A stretch of DNA of 64,000 nucleotides from Allobosea sp. (GTDB taxonomy: Bacteria > Pseudomonadota > Alphaproteobacteria > Rhizobiales > Beijerinckiaceae). The DNA lies in contig JAAEQB010000051.1 of assembly GCA_024231975.1 (NCBI GenBank), positions 62,001-126,000 on the forward strand, read 5' to 3'. The notes beneath the pieces are model-generated. The model was not told the origin of the DNA and did no database searches. It saw only the letters and a program-made list of their open reading frames with translations. Below, in pieces: positions 8,411 to 16,507 of this stretch. A program made the position numbers and the translations under genes. The first letter of the stretch is position 1, and each line of letters starts with the position of its first letter.

Positions 8411-9886
8411 CTATTCGCTCACGATCTTGTAACGCTGGCCGGGCGTCAGCTTCGCATTGCGCTCCAGCCCGTTCAGGATCAGGAACTGCTCCAGCGGCCG
8501 GTCGGTCGAGGCCATACGCTCGGCCAGGCTGGCGGGGGTATCGCCGGCGCCGGCAGTGACCAGCCGGATCCGCAAGGGGCTGACCGATTGCGCGTCGCTG
8601 GCGCTGAGATTGCGGAAGCTGTCGAGCAAGGCGCGCATGGCGCGCTCGGGATCGTTCTGGCCCTTGGCGGCGAGGATGAAGCGGTAGACACGCGGCCCGG
8701 CCTGGATCGCGGCGAGCCGGAAAGTCCAGTCGGCGCCCTTGCCGGACGTCACTGCCGCCGGCAGGCCGCCGACGGTGAGCGACTGGACTTCCCCCGTGGC
8801 GACGCCGTCGATCCAGCCCGAGGCGACATAGGATTCGAGCGTCTGCCCGGCCTTCAGCGCGACCGAGTCGAAGCGCAGCGCCTGCGAGCCGTCATTGCTG
8901 ACGCCGACCACCATTTCGCGCGCCGCTTCGAGCTCGAAGCCATCAGGTGCGGTGAAGGCGATGCGCAGGGCGCTGTTGAGATAGCGGCGGCCACGCACGA
9001 CGCCATCGGCCGGGTCGTCGCCGAAGGCGACGCCGTCGACGACGCCGAGCCAGCGGGCCGCGTCACGCTCGCCGATTCCGGGCGCGCCGATCTGGCGGGC
9101 GCCATTGGTGACGGCGGCGACGCGCTCGGGCGTCGAGGGATGGCTGGAGAGGATGTCGAGCTTCTTGTCGCCGCTGCTCTGCTGGCCGGCCCGGAAGCTG
9201 GTGTTGCGGCCGAGCGAGACCAGGAAGCGGCCGGCGCCATAGGGGTCGTAGCCGGCGCGGGCGATGTTGCGCACGCTGATCTGGTCGGCGGTGAGTTCCT
9301 GCTGGCGCGAGAAGCGGGCGAGCGAGAGCTTCGAGCTCTGCTGGACGGCCGCGCCGGTCGTCGGGTCGTTCAGCACCTGCGCCACGACCTGGCTGACCAG
9401 CGCCGATTCCGCCTCCATCTCGGCGCGCTCGACGGCGTGGCGCGCGGTGACATGGGCGATCTCATGCGCCATCACCGAGGCGATCTCGGAAGAATCGTTC
9501 GCCAGCGCGAGCAGGCCGCGGGTGACGTAGAGACGCCCGGTCGGCAAGGCGAAGGCGTTGACGATCGGCGAATTCAGGATCGTCACCTCATAGGTGCCGA
9601 TCTGGCCTTCACCGGCCTTGGCGAGGCGGGCGATGATCGCCTCCAGCTCGGCCTTGACCTGCGGGGCGCGGTATTCGCCGCCGAAGGCGGCCAGAAGGCG
9701 CTGATGCTCGCGATCGGTGCCGCGCTGCAGGCTGGCGACGCGCGGCGCCGGCTCGCCGCCGGGCTGGTTGAGCGGCGCCAGGACGGAATTCTGGTCGCCA
9801 AAGCAGGCCGCCAGCAACAGGGCCGGCAGCACCGTGGCGACGAGACGCCCCCGGATCGGCTGACGATGTCGCTGAACTCTCCGCAT
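8411..9886 (-). CDS. M48-family metalloprotease lipoprotein with C-terminal LysM-like region
   Basis: This 491-residue protein has a lipoprotein signal with lipobox LLLAAC near residue 28. The peptidase M48 domain carries the zinc motif HEIAHVTARH and the downstream glutamate segment QELTADQISVRNIARAGYDP, as in BepA/LoiP-type periplasmic proteases that monitor outer-membrane assembly. The last 50 residues (AGDTPASLAERM through LTPGQRYKIV) look like a LysM peptidoglycan-binding repeat. It starts six bases after the stop of the nuclease-like gene upstream, so the two probably form an operon. Confidence 0.9.
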   Translation of the reverse strand: MRRVQRHRQPIRGRLVATVLPALLLAACFGDQNSVLAPLNQPGGEPAPRVASLQRGTDREHQRLLAAFGGEYRAPQVKAELEAIIARLAKAGEGQIGTYEVTILNSPIVNAFALPTGRLYVTRGLLALANDSSEIASVMAHEIAHVTARHAVERAEMEAESALVSQVVAQVLNDPTTGAAVQQSSKLSLARFSRQQELTADQISVRNIARAGYDPYGAGRFLVSLGRNTSFRAGQQSSGDKKLDILSSHPSTPERVAAVTNGARQIGAPGIGERDAARWLGVVDGVAFGDDPADGVVRGRRYLNSALRIAFTAPDGFELEAAREMVVGVSNDGSQALRFDSVALKAGQTLESYVASGWIDGVATGEVQSLTVGGLPAAVTSGKGADWTFRLAAIQAGPRVYRFILAAKGQNDPERAMRALLDSFRNLSASDAQSVSPLRIRLVTAGAGDTPASLAERMASTDRPLEQFLILNGLERNAKLTPGQRYKIVSE

Positions 9887-9892
9887 CGGCCC

Positions 9893-10723
9893 CTAGTCGA
9901 TCAATTCCAGTGCACTACGCGTCTGCGCTTCGATCAGGAGGCCATCGCGCCCCTCGATCACGCCGCTTACGCGCACGCGTTTACCCGTCAGCGCCGACGC
10001 GGTCCAGCCGGCACGCTGCAAGTCACGCCACAATGCGCGTGACAGGACGATGCTGCCGCCGGTGCCGCGCCGCCGTTCGAAATTGAGATAGGTTCGCTGC
10101 GCCCGCTCTCCGACGGCAGCGATACGCCCCTCGACCACGACGATCCGGCCCGCCTGCGCTTTCATCGCGGCGGCATCATGACCGTCGATGACGGGGCGCG
10201 CCACTGCGGCAAAATTGCCCTGGGTTGCGGCCGGCGCGGGGCTGCCGGCCTTGCTCGCCACCGTCGGCCGTGGCTCGGCCTTGCGCCAGAGCTCGTTGCA
10301 GGCGGCAAGGCCCGGCTCGGGCAGTCGCGACGCAGCGCCTGTGGCGAGAAGAGCCGCGCTCAGATCAGGCTGGCCGGCGAGCGCATCGGTCCCTTCGGCG
10401 GTCAGCAATCGCGCCGGGAGGCGGCCCCAGCGATCCGGGCCGCCGAGCGGCGCCAGCCGGAACTCGCGGCCGTGCCAGCGCGCCAACTGCGCGGCGAAAC
10501 GCTCGCGCTCGGCGTCGCTCTGCCGCGGCGCCAGCCCGGCGAGCCTGATGGTCCGGCCGTCGGCGAGTTGCGGGTCGCCATGCCGATCGAGGCCGGCGAG
10601 ACGGACCAGCTCGGTCCCATCCGGCGCCGTGCAAGCGTCATCCGCCGCCTGCGCCACCGTGGCCGATGTGGCCACGATGGCGAGGAGCGGCATAATCGCT
10701 GCAAAGGAAGGCTTCACCCGCAT
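9893..10723 (-). CDS. secreted thermonuclease-like (SNase/OB-fold) protein, probably degenerate
   Basis: This 276-residue protein has a Sec signal peptide ending near AQA (residue 26). Residues 45-150 follow the staphylococcal nuclease plan: ADGRTIRLAGLAP, then DRWGR, then LSAALLATGAA and a Cys followed by LWRKAE. The glutamate that normally follows the 'APE' position is replaced (APRQ), so catalysis is doubtful, although the two arginines seem kept. The C-terminal 90 residues (GRIVVVEGRIAAVGERAQRT onward) resemble an extra OB-fold domain. It is followed closely by the M48 lipoprotein gene and divergent from the tRNA. Function unknown. Confidence 0.7.
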   Translation of the reverse strand: MRVKPSFAAIMPLLAIVATSATVAQAADDACTAPDGTELVRLAGLDRHGDPQLADGRTIRLAGLAPRQSDAERERFAAQLARWHGREFRLAPLGGPDRWGRLPARLLTAEGTDALAGQPDLSAALLATGAASRLPEPGLAACNELWRKAEPRPTVASKAGSPAPAATQGNFAAVARPVIDGHDAAAMKAQAGRIVVVEGRIAAVGERAQRTYLNFERRRGTGGSIVLSRALWRDLQRAGWTASALTGKRVRVSGVIEGRDGLLIEAQTRSALELID

Positions 10724-10751
10724 CGGCTTTATGCTAAACGCATGAACGTGC

Positions 10752-10828
<77 letters not shown>

Positions 10829-10888
10829 TTTTCTTTTTTCTGCTGCACAGGCCGGCTGCCGATCCGATCGGCCGAGCCGCCGCTGGCG

Positions 10889-11416
10889 ATGCCGAGGTCG
10901 ATCCTGCTTTCCACCGCACCGCCGACGATTCGGACCGAACGCCTGATCCTGAGGGCGCCGGTTGCGGGCGATTTTCCCGATTATGCTGCGTTTCTCGCCT
11001 CCGAGCGAGCGCAACATATGGGCGGTCCCTATGATCGGCGCGGCGCCTGGGGTTTGTTCTGCCATGACGTGGCGCAATGGGCGCTGTTCGGCCATGGCGC
11101 GCTGATGATCGACCTGCCAAGCGGGATTTGCGCCGGGCAGGTCGGCATCAATCACGGGCCGCTCTTCCCGGAGAAGGAGCTCGGCTGGCTGATCTATGCC
11201 GGGCATGAGGGACAGGGCTATGCCAGCGAAGCCGCCGCTGCGCTGCGTGACTGGGCCTTCGGGCGGCCCGGTATCGAGACGCTGGTCAGCTATGTCGATC
11301 CGCACAACCGGCGCTCGATCGCAGTGGCGGAGCGCCTCGGGGCGCATCTGGACGCCGGCGCCGACAGGCCGGACCCCGGCGATCTGGTCTACCGGCACGA
11401 GCGGCCGGCCAGCTAG
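10889..11416 (+). CDS. GNAT-family N-acetyltransferase (RimJ/RimL type)
   Basis: This 175-residue protein starts with TIRTERLILRAPVAGDFPDYAAF, the hallmark of the RimJ/RimL/ArdA-type GNAT branch. The core strand LGWLIYAGHEGQGYASEAAAAL holds the acetyl-CoA pyrophosphate loop (Q/R-x-x-G-x-A/G, here GHEGQGYA). VDPHNRRSIAVAERLGA is the usual C-terminal helix. Acceptor (protein N-terminus or small molecule) is unknown. It lies just downstream of the tRNA and converges with the DUF3008 gene. Confidence 0.88.
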   Translation: MPRSILLSTAPPTIRTERLILRAPVAGDFPDYAAFLASERAQHMGGPYDRRGAWGLFCHDVAQWALFGHGALMIDLPSGICAGQVGINHGPLFPEKELGWLIYAGHEGQGYASEAAAALRDWAFGRPGIETLVSYVDPHNRRSIAVAERLGAHLDAGADRPDPGDLVYRHERPAS

Positions 11417-11430
11417 GTTGGTGCTGCGGA

Positions 11431-11619
11431 TCAGTGCTTGGTCACGTGCTCGGGCTTGCCCTTGCGCTTGCTCGAGGCCAATTCGTCGAGCTCTTTCTCC
11501 GTCATCGACTCGACCATCGATTTCGAGGCACCCTGGAGCTTGCTCCTGGGGATGTCGCCACGCTTGGCGGCGAGCGCCGCTCCGGCCGCCTTCTGCTGCG
11601 CCTTCGATTTGGCTGGCAT
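11431..11619 (-). CDS. small basic DUF3008-family protein
   Basis: This 62-residue, Lys/Ala-rich protein has the conserved opening MPAKSKAQQKAAGAALAAKR and the SMTEKELDELAS segment typical of DUF3008. It has no signal or membrane segment. The family is widespread in Rhizobiales and of unknown function. An AGGA-type ribosome site precedes the ATG. The 228 bases from here to the next gene hold nothing else I can identify. Confidence 0.8.
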   Translation of the reverse strand: MPAKSKAQQKAAGAALAAKRGDIPRSKLQGASKSMVESMTEKELDELASSKRKGKPEHVTKH

Positions 11620-11847
11620 CGTCCATCCTCCGATATGAGGTTCGTCTAGCGTGCAACCCGGGTGGAGTACGATGGTTCCGGAGCGGGCGGAGCGTGATGT
11701 CCCAAGCCAACCCTCGCCGCGTGACGATCATGCGAAGGGCGCGGGCCCTGTGCCCTTGCCGTGGGAAGACAGGCGCTGCAAAGCTCGGGAACGCTGCCCC
11801 GGAGCGGTGAGCATCCCGGCCGTCAACTCTCGCCCGTTGAGATCACC

Positions 11848-12591
11848 TTGCGCATCCTCGTCCTCAATCCGAACACCAGCACCGAGATGACCGAGCTGGT
11901 CCTGCGCGTACTGGCGCCGATGACGCCTGCCGATGTCGAGCTCGTGCCGGCCACCGGCCGCTTCGGCGCGCGCTATATCTCCAGCCGCAGCGCCGGCGCC
12001 ATCGCCGGTCATGCGGCGCTCGATGCCTTCGCCGAGCACGGCGCCGGGTGCGATGCGGTCTATCTCGCCTGCTTTGGCGATCCCGGGCTGATGGCGCTGA
12101 AGGAGGTGGCCGAAATCCCGGTGATCGGCATGGCCGAAGCCGCCTGCCGGCAGGCGGCTGCGCAGGGCGGGCGTTTCTCGATCGTCACCGGCGGCGAGCG
12201 CTGGGGGCCGATCCTGACCGAATTCACCGCTGCGCTCGGGCTGGACGGCAGGCTCGCTGCGGTCGAGACGGTGGCGCCGACCGGCGGCGACATCGCAGCC
12301 GATCCCGATGGCTCGATCGCGCTGCTGGCGCAGGCTTGCCGGCGGACGGTCGAGCGCGATGGGGCACAGGCGGTGATTTTGGGTGGCGCCGGGCTCGCCG
12401 GTCTCGCGGCGCGGGTCGAACCTCATGTCGGCGTGCCGGTGATCTGCTCGGTGCAGGCCGGCTTCGCTGCCGTCCTCGATGCGGCGCGCAATCCGCTGCC
12501 GAAGCCGAGCCAGGGCGATCTCGCGCTGCCGGCTGCGGTTCCGAGCATCGGGCTCTCGGCCAGCCTGGCGCGCTTGCTGGGCGAGCGCTAG
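11848..12591 (+). CDS. aspartate/glutamate (hydantoin) racemase family protein lacking the second catalytic Cys
   Basis: This 247-residue protein matches hydantoin/allantoin racemases: RILVLNPNTS at the N-terminus, Cys75 in YLACFGDPGL, and the GMAEAA segment. In HyuE-type enzymes a second cysteine sits in LGCAGM near residue 181. Here the same place reads LGGAGLAG (Gly180), so two-base racemisation may be lost or altered. A Cys at about residue 197 (VICSVQ) is not at the usual position. TTG at 11848 was taken as start because homologous proteins begin directly at RILVLNPNTS. An upstream ATG at 11761 is possible. Its stop overlaps the convergent gene by four bases. Confidence 0.8.
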   Translation: MRILVLNPNTSTEMTELVLRVLAPMTPADVELVPATGRFGARYISSRSAGAIAGHAALDAFAEHGAGCDAVYLACFGDPGLMALKEVAEIPVIGMAEAACRQAAAQGGRFSIVTGGERWGPILTEFTAALGLDGRLAAVETVAPTGGDIAADPDGSIALLAQACRRTVERDGAQAVILGGAGLAGLAARVEPHVGVPVICSVQAGFAAVLDAARNPLPKPSQGDLALPAAVPSIGLSASLARLLGER

Positions 12592-13313
12592 CGCCGCCTG
12601 CCTCCAGATGGGCGAGCGGGCTGCACGGCAGCTGCATTTCCCCGAGGGGCAGCGAGCCAGATCATGTGCTTGGCGCCACCGGCTCCGGCACGGGCGCGCA
12701 CCGTCTTCTCCTCGACAGTAAAGCCAGCCTGGCGCAGGCGCTGGGTGAAGCTGCGGTCAGGCCCGGCCGACCAGACGGCGAGCACGCCGCCCGGCCGCAG
12801 CGCCGCCTTCGCATGGGACAGCCCGGCGTGGTCGTAGAGCCGGTCATTGGCCTCGACCATCAAACCGTCCGGGCCGTTGTCGACGTCGAGCAGGATCGCG
12901 TCGAAGCTGCTGCGTCCTTCGCGGATAGCGGTGACGACGTCGGCTTCGCGCATGGAGACGCGAGGATCGTCGAGACAGCTGGCGAAGATTGCAGCGAGCG
13001 GGCCGCGCGCCCAGGCGATCACCGCTGGGATCAGTTCGGCGACGACGATCTCCGCATCCTTCGGCAGCGCGGCGAGCGCGGCCCGCAGCGTGAAACCCAT
13101 GCCGAGTCCGCCGATCAGGAAGCGCAGGCCGGGGCGCTGGCCGGTCCGCTCGATCGCGAGTGTTGCAAGCGCCTCTTCCGAGCCCTTGAGGCGCGAATTC
13201 ATCAGCTCGTTATGGCCGAGCGTGATCGAGAACTCGTCCTCGCCGCGGCGCATGAGCTTCAGCGTGCCGCCGCCGGGGATCGGGGCTGCGTCGAGCTGCG
13301 TCCAGGGCTTCAT
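12588..13313 (-). CDS. spermidine synthase-like methyltransferase-fold protein
   Basis: This 241-residue protein has the Rossmann-type spermidine synthase core: ELMNSRLKGSEEALA, the glycine loop LIGGLGMGFTL, the acidic strand VVAELIPAVIAW, and the catalytic-type aspartate in ILLDVDNGPD. Members of this 'spermidine synthase-like' group often lack proven aminopropyltransferase activity, and the polyamine-site aspartate is not certain here. The C-terminus is a short basic tail. It lies seven bases downstream of the amidohydrolase gene on the same strand, so they are probably one operon. Confidence 0.8.
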   Translation of the reverse strand: MKPWTQLDAAPIPGGGTLKLMRRGEDEFSITLGHNELMNSRLKGSEEALATLAIERTGQRPGLRFLIGGLGMGFTLRAALAALPKDAEIVVAELIPAVIAWARGPLAAIFASCLDDPRVSMREADVVTAIREGRSSFDAILLDVDNGPDGLMVEANDRLYDHAGLSHAKAALRPGGVLAVWSAGPDRSFTQRLRQAGFTVEEKTVRARAGAGGAKHMIWLAAPRGNAAAVQPARPSGGRRR

Positions 13314-13319
13314 GCGCCT

Positions 13320-14555
13320 TCAGTCCAGCCGGGCGCGCTTGATGAAGGCGCCGGCCTTCATGATGACGGGCATGTGCCGGCCCTGGCGGGTCAGCAGCGA
13401 CAGGTCCTGCAGCGGGTCGCCGTCGACGACGATCAGGTCGGCATGGGCGCCGGGCGCGATCGTGCCGATCTTGCCCTCGAGCTTGAGGAGCTTGGCCGCG
13501 ACATGGGTGGCGGCGCCGATCACCTCATGCGCGGGCAGGGCCCGGCCGCGGATGACGAACTCTTCCGACTGGTGGCGGTGCATCTCGCCGAGCAGGTCGC
13601 TGCCATAGGCCATGGCGAGCCCGGCCTGCTTCATGATCGCCAGCGACTCCATGCCGGCGGCGCGGACGAACTCGACCTTGGCGACGGAATCGGGCGGGAA
13701 GCCGAGCTTGCCGCCCTCGCTGGCGAGCTTGTCATAGGTGACGAGCGTCGGCACCGCGACGGCGCCGTTCCTGGCGGCGAGCTTGGCAGTCTCGGCCTTG
13801 ATCAGGTTGCAATGCTCGAGCGAATGGACGCCGGCCTCGACGCAGCGGCGGATGGCCTCGTCGGTATAGACATGGGCGGAGACATAAGTTCCGGCCATAC
13901 GGGCTTCCTCGACCACCGCTTCGAGCTCGCCGACGGAGAAGCCGAGGAAATGGATCGGGTCGGTCGGCGAGGCGCAGCCGCCATTGGCCATGATCTTGAT
14001 GAAGTCGGCGCCGCCTTTGAGTTCCTCGCGCGCGGCGCGACGAACCTCCGCCTCGCCGTCACAGATGCGGCCGAGCGCGCCGAGGCGGTGGCGCGTGCCC
14101 GGCGCGAGCCGGTCGTCATAGCGGCCGCGGAAATCGGCATGGCCGCCGGTCTGGCTGAGCGCCTTGCCGGAAATGACGAGGCGCGGCGTCGGGAAATCGT
14201 GCTCCTCGGTCGCCTGCTTCAGGCCGAAATCGGCGCCGCCGACATCGCGCACGGTGGTGAAGCCGCGCAGCAGCATCTCGCGCATGATCACGAGCGAACG
14301 CACAGTGACGAGCGAATCCGGCAAGGCGGCGTTGCGGCCGAGGTCGGCGAGGCCGGCAATGACATGGACATGGGCGTCGATCAGGCCGGGCATCAGCGTG
14401 CGGCCCTTGAGGTCGATCACCTTCGCCTTGTCGGAGCGAATGGTCTTGCCGACCTCGCGGATCAGCCCACCCTCGACCAGGACGGAGACCGGAGCTGCGC
14501 GCTCGGGCGCGGTGCCGTCGACGATGCGGGCGTTCTGGAACAGGGTCGCGGCCAT
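13320..14555 (-). CDS. metal-dependent amidohydrolase (imidazolonepropionase/prolidase-like)
   Basis: This 411-residue cytoplasmic enzyme of the amidohydrolase superfamily has metal ligands HVHV near residue 62, the carbamylated-lysine position KIMANGG, SAHVYTDEAI, HSLEHC, and the late Asp in AYGSDLLGEMH. That set fits the binuclear-zinc group that includes Xaa-Arg/Lys carboxypeptidases and related dipeptidases. The substrate is unknown. The C-terminal GTIAPGAHADLIVVDGDPL strand is standard. Probably co-transcribed with the downstream spermidine-synthase-like gene. Confidence 0.88.
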   Translation of the reverse strand: MAATLFQNARIVDGTAPERAAPVSVLVEGGLIREVGKTIRSDKAKVIDLKGRTLMPGLIDAHVHVIAGLADLGRNAALPDSLVTVRSLVIMREMLLRGFTTVRDVGGADFGLKQATEEHDFPTPRLVISGKALSQTGGHADFRGRYDDRLAPGTRHRLGALGRICDGEAEVRRAAREELKGGADFIKIMANGGCASPTDPIHFLGFSVGELEAVVEEARMAGTYVSAHVYTDEAIRRCVEAGVHSLEHCNLIKAETAKLAARNGAVAVPTLVTYDKLASEGGKLGFPPDSVAKVEFVRAAGMESLAIMKQAGLAMAYGSDLLGEMHRHQSEEFVIRGRALPAHEVIGAATHVAAKLLKLEGKIGTIAPGAHADLIVVDGDPLQDLSLLTRQGRHMPVIMKAGAFIKRARLD

Positions 14556-14594
14556 GGGTTTTGTCCTTGCCTTTGAAAGTTCGTGAGGTGTCGT

Positions 14595-15074
14595 TCAGCG
14601 CACCAGCAGCGCGGCGAGCCAAAGGCCCAGGCCGAAGACGACGTGGTTGATCAGGCCGATCAGCCGGACCTGGTTAGCGTTCGGCCGCTTGCTGGCAGCA
14701 AGGCCGAAGCCCATGCCGGGCTGCAGGATGAACCAGCCGCAGCCGACGGTGACGATGCCGACGATCAGGGCCGGCAACAGCGTCGGGCTACGAGCCCAGT
14801 CGAGGCCCCAGATCATGATGACGATCGCGGCGAAGAGGGCGCCGATCAGGTAGTGCATGATCCAGCCGATCGCGAGTTCGCCTGGGACGGGCGGCGTGTC
14901 GGCAATGGTGTCGTGCATGAAGCGCCCACGCGGCAGATAGGCGAACCAGCGGCCGACTGCGGCCCAGTTCGCCAGCGGGATGCCGAAGGCCCGGTTGAGG
15001 AAGATCGCCCAGAGATCGAGCAAGGCGGTCGCGCCGATGCCGATCGCAAGCGAGCGGCCGATCACTTCGAGCAT
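14595..15074 (-). CDS. DUF2938-family membrane protein
   Basis: This 159-residue hydrophobic protein has about four transmembrane helices (residues near 5-25, 68-90, 98-118, 138-157). The motifs ATALLDLWAIFLNRAFG and GRWFAYLPRGRFMHDTI are characteristic of DUF2938, an inner-membrane family of unknown function. It lies just upstream of the amidohydrolase on the same strand, with 39 bases between them, so it may be the first gene of that operon. It is divergent from the ROK-like gene. Confidence 0.8.
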   Translation of the reverse strand: MLEVIGRSLAIGIGATALLDLWAIFLNRAFGIPLANWAAVGRWFAYLPRGRFMHDTIADTPPVPGELAIGWIMHYLIGALFAAIVIMIWGLDWARSPTLLPALIVGIVTVGCGWFILQPGMGFGLAASKRPNANQVRLIGLINHVVFGLGLWLAALLVR

Positions 15075-15256
15075 GTCTATCCCCCAGGCCGCGAACCGCG
15101 CCGCCGGCTATGGAGGCGAAAGGACGCGATGGGGTCAATCGCCAGCAGGCTGAATGTCCCCGCCTGCAGCGCAGACGGGGCATGCGGCGGCGCGGCGCAG
15201 GAACCGCTACGGGGGGCTGCTCGTTCTCCCCGCGTGCTTTCAATATGGGGGACGCG

Positions 15257-16354
15257 ATGGCAGTGGCGACGGCGAGCAAGACGAGCGCGAACGGGCCACA
15301 TGGGGCGCAGGAGCTGCCCTCGGTCCTTGTCACCAGCTATAATCTGGAAATCCGCGACGGCGACGGCTTTCTCGGCGACAAGGCGAGCCGTGGCGCCTTC
15401 ATGGATCATCTCGCCGAATTGCGCAGCCATCTCGCCGAGACTGGCGAGGATCCACTGGCGAAGGCCGGCAAGATCGTCAGCAAGTCGGAGCTCGACAAGC
15501 TGCTGATGGAGGGCGAGGCGCGCGAGGCGGCGCTGGTGCTCTCGGCGGTCGAGCGCTTCGCCCAGTCGCTCGCCTTCGTCATCCGGCGCTTCCTGCGCCA
15601 GAAGGCCTGGAGTCCGGTCGAGCGCATCGTCGTCGGTGGCGGCTTCCGCGAAAGCCGGATCGGCGAACTCGCGATCGCGCGGGCCGGGATCATCCTGCAG
15701 ACGGAGGGCTATACGACCGAGCTCGTGCCCGTGCGCCATCATCCGGACGAGGCCGGATTGGTCGGCAGCGCCCATCTCGCGCCGAAATGGATCTTCGAGG
15801 CCTATGACAGCCTGGTCGCGGTCGATATCGGTGGCTCCAATATCCGGGCCGGCATCGTTGAACTGCGCCAGGACAAGGCAGCCGATCTCAGCAAGGCCCG
15901 CGTCTGGGAGACCGAGCTCTGGCGCCATGCCGACGAGGAGCCGAGCCGCGAAGAGGCGGTGAAGCGGCTCGGCAAGATGCTGCGCGAGCAGATCGAGCAC
16001 GCTGCCAAGGAAGGCCTGCGCGTCGCGCCCTTCATCGGCGTCGGCTGCCCCGGCCTGATCGAGCCGGACGGTGCGATCGACCGCGGCGCCCAGAACCTGC
16101 CGGGCAACTGGTCGAGCAGCCGCTTCAACCTGGTCGAGAGCATTCGCGAGATGGCGCCTGAGATCGGCGAGCACGACACCGTCGTCACCATGCACAACGA
16201 CGCCGTCGTCCAGGGCCTGAGCGAACTGCCATTCATGCAGGATATCGAGCACTGGGCGGTGCTGACCATCGGCACCGGGCTCGGCAATGCCAGCTTCCAC
16301 AACCGGGTGAAGCCGAAGGGCAAGGCGAAGACCGGGAAGGACAAGAAGGATTGA
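15257..16354 (+). CDS. ROK-like kinase/regulator with permuted motif order
   Basis: This 365-residue protein has ROK (sugar kinase/repressor) motifs in unusual order. A segment resembling the C-terminal ROK strand (SPVERIVVGGGFRES) occurs first, near residues 119-133. The phosphate-binding strand AVDIGGSNIRAGIVEL, normally at the N-terminus, comes at about residue 188. The sugar/ATP motifs GCPGLIEPDG, NDAVVQGLSE and IGTGLGN follow, and the protein ends soon after. There is no helix-turn-helix and no ROK zinc motif. The ATG at 15257 has GGGGGA upstream; an ATG four codons earlier is possible. Kinase activity and substrate are unproven. Confidence 0.75.
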   Translation: MAVATASKTSANGPHGAQELPSVLVTSYNLEIRDGDGFLGDKASRGAFMDHLAELRSHLAETGEDPLAKAGKIVSKSELDKLLMEGEAREAALVLSAVERFAQSLAFVIRRFLRQKAWSPVERIVVGGGFRESRIGELAIARAGIILQTEGYTTELVPVRHHPDEAGLVGSAHLAPKWIFEAYDSLVAVDIGGSNIRAGIVELRQDKAADLSKARVWETELWRHADEEPSREEAVKRLGKMLREQIEHAAKEGLRVAPFIGVGCPGLIEPDGAIDRGAQNLPGNWSSSRFNLVESIREMAPEIGEHDTVVTMHNDAVVQGLSELPFMQDIEHWAVLTIGTGLGNASFHNRVKPKGKAKTGKDKKD

Positions 16355-16376
16355 TCATCGGTCTCAACCGGTTTTC

Positions 16377-16487
16377 GTCATCCCGGACAAGCGGCGCTAG
16401 CCGCGCCGATCCAGGATCCATTCCGGAACCCTTCCGAAAGAGGTTCCGGAATGGGTCCCGGGTCTCCCTCCGGTCGCCCGGGATGAC
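16377..16487 (+). repeat. structured intergenic repeat, family 1, copy A
   Basis: This 111-bp element runs from GTCATCCCGG to CCGGGATGAC, with an inner stem ATTCCGGAACC/GGTTCCGGAAT. A second copy in opposite orientation lies at 17526-17635, on the other side of the esterase gene. The inner stem differs between copies but stays paired, which argues for selection on the folded form. Confidence 0.85.
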
Positions 16488-16507
16488 CTTGCGGTTGAAA
16501 TGTCTTG

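Noticed and set aside
7346..10042. 898-codon plus-strand frame across the dienelactone hydrolase and M48 genes
   Set aside because: Spans two real genes and a terminator; no domain in its translation.
12048..14576. 842-codon plus-strand frame across the racemase, spermidine-synthase-like and amidohydrolase genes
   Set aside because: Shadow of three convergent or antisense genes; no recognisable protein.
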